In this document: in pieces, positions 21,927 through 30,088 of the stretch | Layout of the letters: the number at the start of each line of letters is the position of its first letter | How positions within the stretch are numbered: the first letter of the stretch is position 1 | Assembly (NCBI GenBank): GCA_045579045.1 | Contig: JAZNLL010000112.1 | Location: 1 to 53,889 of the forward strand | DNA length: 53,889 nt | Source of the DNA: Avoscillospira sp045579045 | GTDB taxonomy: Bacteria; Bacillota; Clostridia; Oscillospirales; Oscillospiraceae | Direction: 5' to 3' | Notes under the pieces: model-generated | Seen by the model: only the letters and a program-made list of their open reading frames with translations | What the model was told of the DNA's origin: nothing | Database searches by the model: none | Position numbers and translations under genes: made by a program

Positions 21927-23828
21927 TCAGATACCCAGATGGGCGCGCTTTGCTTCGATGGCGTCCATCATCTTCTGGCACAGCTTTTCCATGTCGGTCT
22001 CGACAGTGAAGTTGGCTTCGACCCAGGTCTTGATGCCGTCCTCGCCCTGGAGCAGGCGGGTGACTTCCGTGGAGCCCTTGGAGTAGGGATCGACGCCCAG
22101 GAAGGTGTCGATGCCGGTGGCGACGACATAGTTACCGATGGAGACGGCCTTTTCGGACATCCATTCGGGAGCGCAGCCGACGGCAGGCAGCTCGGAAATG
22201 TTGCAGCCCCAATCCTTAGCCAGATCGGAGACCAGGATCATCATACGGGAGATATCCACGCAGGAGCCCATGTGCAGAACGGGAGGAATACCAACCAGTT
22301 CGCAGACGCGCTTCAGACCTTCGCCGCAGTATTCCTTGGCTTCGGGATCCATCAGGCCGGCCTTGGCAGCAGCCTGAGCGGAGCAGCCGGTGACCACCAG
22401 GATGATATCGTTCTTCAGCAGGGTCTTCATCATTTCGATGTGACCGTAGTCGGGGCGGACCTTGGGGTTGTTGCAGCCGACCATGGCAACGGCACCACGG
22501 AGGACACCGGCCTTGACGACATCGGCCAGAGGCTTCAGAGTGCCCATCTCATCCACATGGGAGTTGCAGACCACATCGAGGGTCTTCTTGATGGTTTCCA
22601 CAGAGTAGCCGACACGGGCCTTGGTCTTCAGATCGGGAATATGGACCAGATCGGTCTTACGGTTGACAAAGTTCTCAACAGCCATCTTGACGATTGCCTT
22701 GGCGCTTTCACCGGCGGTCTCGGGGCTGAAGCGGATGAACTCTGCATCGGGGATCTGGGCGATGGGAGAGGTGGTGACAAACTTGGTGTGGAAGCACTTG
22801 GACAGGGGGCCCAGTGCTGGGAAGATGCACTGCACATCGACGACGATGGCTTCACAGGCACCGGTCAGAACCACATTTTCCTGGGACAGGAAGTTACCTG
22901 CCATGGGGATGCCGTGACGCATGGCAACTTCGTTGGCGGTGCAGCAGACACCGGCGATGTTGATGCCCTTGGCGCCGACGGACTTTGCCAGAGCGATCAT
23001 CTCGGGATCGTTGGCATAGTGGACGATCATCTCAGACAGGGAGGGATCGTGGCCGTGGACGATGATATTGACCTGATCCTTGTCCATAACACCCAGGTTG
23101 GCCTCGGTGTCCATGACCTTGGGAGTGCCGAACATAACATCGGAGAACTCGGTGCCCATCATGGAGCCGCCCCAGCCGTCTGCCAGACCGGAACGCAGGG
23201 ACTGACGGATCAGTGCCTCGGGTTCGGAAGAGCAGCCCATATGGGTCATGTGCAGGGACTGGACCACTTCACGGTCGATGGCACGGGGAGTGATCTCAGC
23301 GTTGTCCCACAGCTCCTTGGTGTGGGGATGTACACGGTCGACGAACTTCTGGTAGCCGAAGGGCTTGCCGTATTCCATCAGACCGATCTCAGCCATTTCG
23401 TGAGCCAGTGCGTAGATGTCCTTACCTTCGGTCTCCACGCCCCACTCTTTAGCGATACGGATCAGCTTTTCGGGATCCTTGACAGTGTAGTTGCCGCCCT
23501 CACGGGTCTCGTGGAGGGTGTGCATGATCTCACGGCCGTGGTCAGAGTGCGTTGCAGTGCCGCCGGCGGTGAAACGCAGATAGTTACGGGCAACGATGCC
23601 ATGAACATCGCAGCCGCAGATGCCGCGGGGTGCCTTGGGGGTGATGCGGCAGGGACCCATGGAGCAGATACGGCAGCAGGTGCCTGCTTCGCCGAAGCCG
23701 CAGTGAGGGGTCTGGTTCTTGACGCGCTGCTGCCAGGTGTCGGCACCGACTTTTTCGCCGGTCTCCAACAGCTTCGCAGTCGCTTCTTCCATTGCTTCAA
23801 TTGTGATTAAGCGATCCCAATCTTTCAA
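21927..23828 (-). CDS. cooS: Anaerobic (nickel-iron) carbon monoxide dehydrogenase catalytic subunit
   Basis: A 633-residue Ni-Fe CO dehydrogenase (CooS/AcsA). The D- and B-cluster cysteines are in CGFGEAGTCCRICSMGPCR (about residues 43-61). C-cluster ligands are all visible: His in NIIVHGHDPS, then Cys in GVCCTANE, DVQCIFP, VGCNNP, VTGCSAQ and MGSCVDISR. It reduces CO2 to CO for AcsB or oxidises CO. The start codon is a TTG at 23826-23828 preceded by AGGAGG eight bases upstream; no ATG is available nearby. It heads the cooS-cooC-acsB operon. The methyl-branch genes (acsC, acsD, acsE, fhs, metF) are not in the window. Confidence 0.95.
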   Translation of the reverse strand: MKDWDRLITIEAMEEATAKLLETGEKVGADTWQQRVKNQTPHCGFGEAGTCCRICSMGPCRITPKAPRGICGCDVHGIVARNYLRFTAGGTATHSDHGREIMHTLHETREGGNYTVKDPEKLIRIAKEWGVETEGKDIYALAHEMAEIGLMEYGKPFGYQKFVDRVHPHTKELWDNAEITPRAIDREVVQSLHMTHMGCSSEPEALIRQSLRSGLADGWGGSMMGTEFSDVMFGTPKVMDTEANLGVMDKDQVNIIVHGHDPSLSEMIVHYANDPEMIALAKSVGAKGINIAGVCCTANEVAMRHGIPMAGNFLSQENVVLTGACEAIVVDVQCIFPALGPLSKCFHTKFVTTSPIAQIPDAEFIRFSPETAGESAKAIVKMAVENFVNRKTDLVHIPDLKTKARVGYSVETIKKTLDVVCNSHVDEMGTLKPLADVVKAGVLRGAVAMVGCNNPKVRPDYGHIEMMKTLLKNDIILVVTGCSAQAAAKAGLMDPEAKEYCGEGLKRVCELVGIPPVLHMGSCVDISRMMILVSDLAKDWGCNISELPAVGCAPEWMSEKAVSIGNYVVATGIDTFLGVDPYSKGSTEVTRLLQGEDGIKTWVEANFTVETDMEKLCQKMMDAIEAKRAHLGI

Positions 23829-23872
23829 TGTAGTATCCTCCTACTCAAAATTGTTTTTCTCGCAACAAATGA

Positions 23873-23930
23873 CCGGATGCGCTCAGGCGCATTCGGGCAT
23901 TCTATTTGACTGTACATTATTCTAACAATG
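23873..23930 (-). promoter_or_regulatory. Candidate promoter and leader hairpin of the cooS operon
   Basis: On the minus strand TTGTTA, an 18-bp spacer and TAGAAT (-10 around 23900-23905) make a moderate promoter. The leader carries a 10-bp stem, CCGGATGCGC/GCGCATTCGG (23873-23882 with 23887-23896, one G-T), with a four-base loop and no T run, so it is not a terminator. It may stabilise the mRNA or bind a regulator. Confidence 0.4.
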
Positions 23931-24025
23931 AATGCCCCCAAAGTCAACGGAATTCGCCGTTTTTTTAAACGATTTGGAGGAATGACCAAATCCCCCTGAG
24001 GGGGATAGAGAAAAACGACAAAAAT

Positions 24026-24053
24026 ACGGCACAGGAACTGTTTCCTGTGCCGT
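24026..24053. terminator. Terminator of the ftsH-mscS operon
   Basis: A perfect 12-bp stem (24026-24037 with 24042-24053) with a four-base loop and T-rich sequence on both outer sides, 18 bases past the mscS stop. Confidence 0.8.
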
Positions 24054-24071
24054 GTTTTTGTTGCAAATCTA

Positions 24072-24881
24072 TCAATTTGTATGGACGCGGACATGGGGGA
24101 CATCCATGGTGATGCCATGGTCGGCATAGGCCTGCTTCACACGGGACAGAATGGCAAAATTTGCATCCCAGTAATCGGCGTTTTTGACCCAGACCCGGAG
24201 GGTGTATTCCACTGCTCCGTCCTTGAAACCGCTGAGCTTGACGAATACAGGCTCTTCGGGAATCAGCAGATCGATCTGTGCTGCCTCGGTGATGGCAGCG
24301 ATGACAGCCTCTTCGGCGCAGTCGGCAGAAGCGGTGAAGGTGAAATCCACCCGTCTGTTCTCCTCAGCGGAGACATTGACGATGGTGTTGGAGGTGACAC
24401 TGCTGTTGGGCACCAGAATGACCTGGTTGTCCAGAGTGTGGAGCTTGGTGTGGGTGAGTCCGGTCTCCACAATGGTGCCGGTCTGACCGCCGATGGTGAC
24501 GAAATCACCGATCTTATAGGGCTTGGACATGAGCAGTGTCACGCCGCTGAAGAAGTTGCCCAGAATCCCCTGAATGGACAGGGAGACGGCAACACCGGCG
24601 ATGCTCAGCACCGCCAGCAGGGAGGCGGTATCGATGCCCAGAGCAGGTGCCACGATCATGATGGTCAGGAAGATCAAAAGGACCTTCAAAGTGGAGCGGA
24701 TAATGGCATGGAGGCTCTTATCCAGCTTGCTCTTGTTCAGCAGCTTGCCGGAGGCAGCCAGCAGAATACGGGAGACGATGAGGCAGACGATCAGCAGCAG
24801 AGCTGCCTTCAAAATAGCGGGGGTAATCAGCACAATGGCAGACCACAGGGCAGCAAAGGAATTTCCGGATGATGCGGTCAT
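24072..24881 (-). CDS. MscS-family mechanosensitive ion channel
   Basis: A 269-residue small-conductance channel. Three N-terminal helices end with the pore helix containing GVAVSLSIQGILGNFFSG (about residues 97-114), then the MscS beta domain with YKIGDFVTIGGQTGTIVETG (about 123-142) and NSSVTSNTIVN, and the C-terminal alpha/beta domain. It releases solutes on osmotic downshift. The ATG at 24881 was chosen; a GTG three codons earlier (24890) overlaps the ftsH stop and is also possible. Five bases separate it from ftsH, so both are in one operon. Confidence 0.9.
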   Translation of the reverse strand: MTASSGNSFAALWSAIVLITPAILKAALLLIVCLIVSRILLAASGKLLNKSKLDKSLHAIIRSTLKVLLIFLTIMIVAPALGIDTASLLAVLSIAGVAVSLSIQGILGNFFSGVTLLMSKPYKIGDFVTIGGQTGTIVETGLTHTKLHTLDNQVILVPNSSVTSNTIVNVSAEENRRVDFTFTASADCAEEAVIAAITEAAQIDLLIPEEPVFVKLSGFKDGAVEYTLRVWVKNADYWDANFAILSRVKQAYADHGITMDVPHVRVHTN

Positions 24882-24886
24882 GGATA

Positions 24887-26836
24887 TCACTCACTTTCTT
24901 TCGTATTATCTTCATCGGAAGGTGCTTCTTCGGCAGCTTCCGGCAAAGCCTTCTTGTCGGCGTTGACATAGGTCATGAACTCGTCGCCGGTGATGGTCTC
25001 CTTCTGGAGCAGGAACAGGGCGATCTCATCCAGCAGGGCTCTGTTTTCACTGAGGACACGGCAGGCGTTTTCATAGCACTTTGCCAGCAGGACCTTGATC
25101 TCTTCATCGGCCTGTGCAGCAGTCACATCGGCGCAGTTCATCATGGTACTGCCGTCCAGATAGGGATTGGAGACGGTGGAAAGTGCCATAAGACCGAACT
25201 TTTCGCTCATACCGTACTGGGTAATCATCCGCCGCGCCACTTCTGTGGCACGTTCAATGTCATTGGCAGCACCGGTGGTCATGGAGCCAAAGACGATCTG
25301 TTCGGCGGCACGGCCTGCCAGCAGGGTCTCCAGTTCTGTAAGGAGCTCTTCTCTGGAGGAGAGGAACTTTTCTTCCTCGGGCATATGCAGGGTGTAGCCC
25401 AGTGCGCCGGAGGTGTGGGGAACAATGGTGATCTTGGTCACAGGCATGGTGTGTTTCTGCAGAGCAGAGACCAGGGCATGACCCACTTCGTGATAGGCCA
25501 CCATGCGCTTTTCTGTTTCCGTGAGGACGGTGCCCTTTTTCTCCGTGCCGGCAATGACCACTTCAAAGGAGACCAGCAGGTCTTCCTGATTGACGGTCTT
25601 GCGGCCCAGACGAACAGCCCGCAGGGCGGCTTCATTGACCAGATTGGCAAGGTCTGCGCCTACGGCACCGGCAGTGGCCTGGGCGATCTTCTGCAGATCC
25701 ACATCCTCTGCCAGCTTGATGTTCTTGGTGTGAACACGGAGGGTCTGATAACGACCCTGAAGGTTGGGACGGTCCACTTCGATGCGGCGGTCAAAACGAC
25801 CGGGACGGAGCAGCGCCTTGTCCAGAATCTCGGGACGGTTGGTGGCGGCCAAAATGACCACACCCTTGCTGCTGTCAAAGCCATCCAGCTCTGCCAGCAG
25901 CTGATTGAGAGTCTGTTCCCGTTCGTCGGTGCCGCCGAATTTGGAATCACGGGTCCGTCCGATGGCATCGATCTCGTCGATGAACACGATGGCAGGAGCG
26001 ACCTTGGATGCCTGCTGGAACAGGTCACGGACACGGCTGGCACCGACACCTACGAACATTTCCACAAAATCGGAACCGGAGATGGAGAAGAAGGGAACTT
26101 TGGCTTCACCGGCTACGGCCTTGGCAAGGAGAGTCTTGCCGGTACCGGGAGAACCCACCAGCAGCGCGCCCTTGGGCAGCTTTGCACCGATGGCGGTGTA
26201 CTTCTGAGGATGATGGAGGAAATCGATGATCTCCACCAGAGATTCCTTGGCTTCATCCTGACCTGCCACATCGGCAAAGGTCACGCCGGTCTCCTTTTCC
26301 ATATACATCTTGGCTTTGCTCTGACCGATGCCGCCGATACCGCCGCCCATGTGCTTGCCCATGGAACGGGTGAGGACGGAAAACAGCAGATAGAACATGA
26401 GCAGAGGCATGACCCAGGAAATCAGAACGGACAAAATGGGACTCATTTCCTCTACGATATGACCGTCTGTGACCACGCCGATGGATTCCATCTGTTCAAT
26501 GAGAACGCTGTCGGTATACTCGGTCATCCGTCCGGTGTAATAGATGATCTGCTTGCTTTCGGGTTTGGCGGCTTCTTCCTTCGTCAGAATCAGGAAGCGG
26601 TCTTCCTTGACCTCTACTTCTGCCACCTGACCGGCAGCCAGATAGTCGATGAAATCGGAATAGGTGATCTTTTTCAGGTAAGAATTGGTGACAGCGGTGT
26701 GAACCAGATTGATGATGACGGTGAACACCAGAGCCACAACGATCAGGGTGAGAATCTTCTTGGGCTGTTTGGGCTGATCGGAACCTCCCTTGGGATCATT
26801 TTTGTTGGGAGCTTTCTTTTTGGGATCATATTCCAA
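24887..26836 (-). CDS. ftsH: ATP-dependent zinc metalloprotease FtsH
   Basis: A 649-residue membrane-anchored AAA+ protease. Two transmembrane helices (about 28-48 and 121-143) bracket the short extracytoplasmic domain. Then follow Walker A GSPGTGKT (about 216), Walker B IVFIDEIDAIG (about 270), the SRH with NRPEILDKALLRPGRFDR, and the zinc site HEVGH in the M41 domain (about 435). It degrades misfolded membrane proteins and unstable regulators. The start is a TTG (26834-26836) with GGAGG eight bases upstream; the nearby ATG is out of frame. Upstream is the promoter at 26871-26899; mscS follows in the operon. Confidence 0.95.
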   Translation of the reverse strand: MEYDPKKKAPNKNDPKGGSDQPKQPKKILTLIVVALVFTVIINLVHTAVTNSYLKKITYSDFIDYLAAGQVAEVEVKEDRFLILTKEEAAKPESKQIIYYTGRMTEYTDSVLIEQMESIGVVTDGHIVEEMSPILSVLISWVMPLLMFYLLFSVLTRSMGKHMGGGIGGIGQSKAKMYMEKETGVTFADVAGQDEAKESLVEIIDFLHHPQKYTAIGAKLPKGALLVGSPGTGKTLLAKAVAGEAKVPFFSISGSDFVEMFVGVGASRVRDLFQQASKVAPAIVFIDEIDAIGRTRDSKFGGTDEREQTLNQLLAELDGFDSSKGVVILAATNRPEILDKALLRPGRFDRRIEVDRPNLQGRYQTLRVHTKNIKLAEDVDLQKIAQATAGAVGADLANLVNEAALRAVRLGRKTVNQEDLLVSFEVVIAGTEKKGTVLTETEKRMVAYHEVGHALVSALQKHTMPVTKITIVPHTSGALGYTLHMPEEEKFLSSREELLTELETLLAGRAAEQIVFGSMTTGAANDIERATEVARRMITQYGMSEKFGLMALSTVSNPYLDGSTMMNCADVTAAQADEEIKVLLAKCYENACRVLSENRALLDEIALFLLQKETITGDEFMTYVNADKKALPEAAEEAPSDEDNTKESE

Positions 26837-26870
26837 GGCATATGCCTCCTTTTTGTGCAGATTGAGACTG

Positions 26871-26899
26871 ATTTTACCATAGAATCCCGTTTGTTACAA
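26871..26899 (-). promoter_or_regulatory. Promoter of ftsH
   Basis: Minus strand TTGTAA (26894-26899), 17-bp spacer, TAAAAT (26871-26876). It is divergent from the rlmB promoter, about 70 bp away, which has the same -35 hexamer. Confidence 0.65.
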
Positions 26900-26968
26900 G
26901 GGAAATGGGTGTAAAATTTCTATGAATAGGAATGAAGGCAGAAACTGTGAAATTTTGGCGGATTTGGG

Positions 26969-26997
26969 TTGTAACGAAAGGGGAATTCTGTTATACT
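26969..26997 (+). promoter_or_regulatory. Promoter of rlmB
   Basis: TTGTAA (26969-26974), 17-bp spacer, TATACT (26992-26997). The start codon is at 27038. Confidence 0.7.
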
Positions 26998-27037
26998 ATA
27001 TTCTGATATGCTATAACATAAAGGCTGGTATCAACCT

Positions 27038-27841
27038 ATGAATGAAAAGAAAAATGACCGTCCCCGTAAGGGGGACTTCCGTGACCGCCGTGAAGAGCGC
27101 CGGGAACTGGCAGAGGATATGATCGAAGGCCGTAATGCCGTTACCGAAGCACTGAAAAGCGGCAGAGCCATCGACAAGGTATTTCTGGCCTCCGGCGATA
27201 CGGATAAGGCCCTTGCCAGACTGGCGGCTCAGGCCAAGGAAGCCGGTGCCGTTGTAGTGGCGACGGACCGCCGCAAGCTGGATATGATGAGCCCCACAGG
27301 TGCCCACCAGGGTATTATGGCTCAGGTGGCGGCTCATGATTACGTCACCGTGGAGGAAATTCTCCAAAAAGCCGCAGAAAAGGGTGAAGCCCCTCTGTTG
27401 GTGCTGTGTGACGAACTGACCGACCCCCATAATCTGGGTGCCATTCTGCGAACGGCAGAGTGTGCCGGTGCCCACGGTGTTATTATCCCCAAGCGCAGAA
27501 GCGTAGGCCTGACGGCAGTGGTCTCCAAGACCTCCGCCGGTGCGGTGGAATATATGCCCGTTGCCCGTGTCAGCAATATGGCAGCCACCATCCGGGATCT
27601 GAAAAAAGAAGGCATCTGGGTCTACGGTGCAGCCGGCGGCGGAAAGACTGACCTGTACCATGCAGATTTCAAGGGTGCCACTGCCATTGTCATCGGCAAT
27701 GAAGGTCAGGGCATGAGCCGTCTGGTGGAGGAGAGCTGTGATGTGCTGGTTCGCATCCCCATGAAGGGTCAGATCTCTTCCTTGAACGCCTCCGCCGCAG
27801 CTTCTATTTTGCTTTACGAAGCCCTGCGTCAGAGAATCTGA
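27038..27841 (+). CDS. rlmB: 23S rRNA 2'-O-methyltransferase of the SpoU family (RlmB type)
   Basis: A 267-residue SPOUT-class methyltransferase. A basic N-terminal tail is followed by a substrate-binding domain (EGRNAVTEALKSGRAIDKVF, about residues 30-49). The knotted catalytic domain has motif 1 LCDELTDPHNLGAILRTAE (about 125-143), motif 2 IVIGNEGQGMSRLV (about 213) and motif 3 IPMKGQISSLNASAAASI (about 237-254). RlmB-type proteins methylate G2251 in the 23S rRNA P-loop; other RNA targets occur in the family, so the exact site is inference. A P-type-ATPase-like membrane protein gene follows 16 bases downstream. Confidence 0.88.
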   Translation: MNEKKNDRPRKGDFRDRREERRELAEDMIEGRNAVTEALKSGRAIDKVFLASGDTDKALARLAAQAKEAGAVVVATDRRKLDMMSPTGAHQGIMAQVAAHDYVTVEEILQKAAEKGEAPLLVLCDELTDPHNLGAILRTAECAGAHGVIIPKRRSVGLTAVVSKTSAGAVEYMPVARVSNMAATIRDLKKEGIWVYGAAGGGKTDLYHADFKGATAIVIGNEGQGMSRLVEESCDVLVRIPMKGQISSLNASAAASILLYEALRQRI

Positions 27842-27857
27842 TTATTAGGAGAAAACC

Positions 27858-29906
27858 ATGGAAAAAGATCCACAGGAACTGGAACTTCAACTGAATAATG
27901 AAGCCCCTGTGGAGCAGTACGACCTGGAGGACATCATGCGTGAGTTCGGCGGCTGGACACAGGAGCCGGAACAGGTGCAGACGATCCTTCAGCAGGAGAC
28001 AACGGTTCTGCCGGAAGTGAAACCGACAGCCGATGTTTCCGGTGATACGGTTCGCTTTACCCCCATCGGAGATGTGGAGGAAGAACCGGAACCGGAGCTT
28101 CCCAAACTGGAACCGGTGCAGATGCCGGAGGAACCGGAGATTCCCGAACCGGACAAGGCGCAGCTGCGGGAAGAACGCAGAGCGGCAAGAAGAGAGCAGC
28201 GTCGGTTCCGCCGACTTTCCCGGCAGCGGAAGAAGGCACTTCGCGCCAAACGCAGAGCCCAGCGCAGAAACGAACCGGAAGTGGTCTATCCCTCGGCAGA
28301 GGATGCCTGTGCGGCCTATGCCAAGGGCGGCACTTTGCGGCTGCGCTCCATGATCTGTGCCATGATCTTTATTGTGCAGGCGGTATTGCTGATTCTGAGC
28401 CAATATCCCTTGGGAAAGCTGGATTTGTCCAACCTGAGCAGTACTTTCTCGGTTTTGATGCTGGCACTTCTGCTGACCCAGAGTGTCCTGTCTGCCGATG
28501 TGTTCGTCCGGGGTGTGTATCTTGCCCTGAAATTGAAATTTGATTTGATGACCATGCTGGTGCTGACGGTCATCATCACCGTCATGGATGCCTTTTTCGC
28601 CATTCCTGCGGGCCGTTTGCCCTTCTGCGGCACAGCTTCTCTGGCACTGCTGGTAGCCCTGCGCTCCGCGGCACTGGAAAAGAAAGCCAAATGGCGCACC
28701 CTGAAAACGGTTCTCTCCATGGAGAACCCGGTTGCAGCGGTAAAAGAGGAAAAAGCATGGCATGATCTGGACTGTATTTTCCGGCAGGAAGGCTCTCTGG
28801 AAGATTTTACCGCCATGCTGGAAACCCCCGATGCGGCTCAGAAGACCATGCGGATCTATGTGCCCATTGCCGGTGTGCTGACCTTCCTTCTGGCGGTTTC
28901 GGCAGCTTTTGCAGGCAGCAATTTCCTCTGGGCATGGGCAGGTCTTTTAACAGCGGCTTTGCCTGTGGGCGGCTTTATCGCCTGCTGCCGTCCCTTCAGC
29001 ATTCTGGCTTCCCGACTCAGCAAGGCCGGTGCTGCCATCTGCGGCTGGCGGGGTGCCAAGGTTCTCAGCGGAGAAGGCGGCATTGTCATGGAAGATAACG
29101 ATCTGTTCCCGGAAGGGAATATCTCCATGAACGGCATGAAAATGTTTTCCGAACTGCCTGTGCGGCAGGTGGTGGGCTATGCCCCCGCTGTGGTGCAGGC
29201 AGCAGGCAGTGGCCTTTTGCCTCTGTTTGAGGCGGTCATGAAAGAAGAAAACGGCCGCCGCTATTCCGTGGATACCTTCCGTCAGTACGAAGGCGGCGGT
29301 GTGGGTGCGGAGATCCGAGGCGATGTGGTGCTTCTCGGTTCTCTGGCCTTTATGCGGCTCATGGGTGTGCAGGTGCCGGAAGGCACCCGTGTCCAGTCTG
29401 CGGTCTATATTTCCGTCAACCGGGAACTGGTGGGTGTCTTTGCCCTTACCTATACGCCCGCATCGGGCACCAAGTCCGGTCTCCATCAGGTCCTGCACAG
29501 CAATGGATTGACCCCCATTCTGGCAACGAGAGATTTTATGATCACCCCCGGTCTGGTGAAAAAACGCTATAAAGTGCCTGCCGACCGTCTGGAATTTCCG
29601 ATGGTGGCGGAGCGGGCCGGACTGTCTGCTCCCGAAGCAGGCAGAAACGGGCAGCAGGGTGCGCTGATGTCCAAGGGCAGCTTCACAGCTTTTGCCGCTG
29701 CTGTCACCGGCGGACGGCAGCTGCGGAAAACCGTCCATAAGGCAGTTCTGGTGGCACTGCTTGCCGGTGTGATCGGCATGGGTCTGCTGTTTTTGCTGAC
29801 CTATCTGGGTGCGGCATCTGCCGCTTCTGCCATGAATTTGCTTCTGTATCAGCTGATTTGGTTCCTTCCGGGACTGCTGATTACAGGACTTGTTGGGAAA
29901 AGCTAA
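27858..29906 (+). CDS. P1B-type ATPase-like membrane protein lacking all catalytic motifs
   Basis: A 682-residue protein with an acidic, proline-rich N-terminal region (1-100), a very basic stretch (about 101-138, mostly Arg and Lys) and about eight transmembrane helices arranged as in heavy-metal P-type ATPases. The helix-6 region ends FIACCRPFSILASRLSKAG where the CPC motif would be. The phosphorylation site aligns as VVFDKTGTLTEG to IVMEDNDLFPEG (410-421), so the catalytic Asp is Glu and KTGT is gone. The N-domain resembles GxGVxGE (GGGVGAEIRG, 479-488), TGD has become TRD (557-559), and GDGxND is absent. It cannot pump ions by the normal cycle. It shares an operon with rlmB. A scaffold or sensor role is possible but unsupported. 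Confidence 0.65.
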   Translation: MEKDPQELELQLNNEAPVEQYDLEDIMREFGGWTQEPEQVQTILQQETTVLPEVKPTADVSGDTVRFTPIGDVEEEPEPELPKLEPVQMPEEPEIPEPDKAQLREERRAARREQRRFRRLSRQRKKALRAKRRAQRRNEPEVVYPSAEDACAAYAKGGTLRLRSMICAMIFIVQAVLLILSQYPLGKLDLSNLSSTFSVLMLALLLTQSVLSADVFVRGVYLALKLKFDLMTMLVLTVIITVMDAFFAIPAGRLPFCGTASLALLVALRSAALEKKAKWRTLKTVLSMENPVAAVKEEKAWHDLDCIFRQEGSLEDFTAMLETPDAAQKTMRIYVPIAGVLTFLLAVSAAFAGSNFLWAWAGLLTAALPVGGFIACCRPFSILASRLSKAGAAICGWRGAKVLSGEGGIVMEDNDLFPEGNISMNGMKMFSELPVRQVVGYAPAVVQAAGSGLLPLFEAVMKEENGRRYSVDTFRQYEGGGVGAEIRGDVVLLGSLAFMRLMGVQVPEGTRVQSAVYISVNRELVGVFALTYTPASGTKSGLHQVLHSNGLTPILATRDFMITPGLVKKRYKVPADRLEFPMVAERAGLSAPEAGRNGQQGALMSKGSFTAFAAAVTGGRQLRKTVHKAVLVALLAGVIGMGLLFLLTYLGAASAASAMNLLLYQLIWFLPGLLITGLVGKS

Positions 29907-29977
29907 TAAAAATATGGTACGATTTTTGCCAAATGACACAAAAATTGCCCGTAAAACCTGGAAACGGAAGAATATAT

Positions 29978-30066
29978 TTGCAATCGTTTGGCATTTGTTT
30001 TATAATCTAAAGAGTTAGGCGGTAAAAGGGATCGCCTGACCGGGTCAAAATGCAATGCACAGACCC
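29978..30066 (+). promoter_or_regulatory. Promoter and structured leader of the EF-G paralogue gene
   Basis: TTGCAA (29978-29983), 17-bp spacer, TATAAT (30001-30006). The roughly 75-base leader can form two short stems, AGGCG/CGCCT (30017-30021 with 30033-30037) and GGGTC/GACCC (30042-30046 with 30062-30066), directly before the ribosome site. Confidence 0.7.
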
Positions 30067-30088
30067 GAAGAAAGGAGTTACTAACTTT

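Noticed and set aside
27858..29906. Functional heavy-metal P-type ATPase
   Set aside because: Phosphorylation site, TGD and GDGxND motifs are all lost and no metal-binding CPx or N-terminal CxxC is left.
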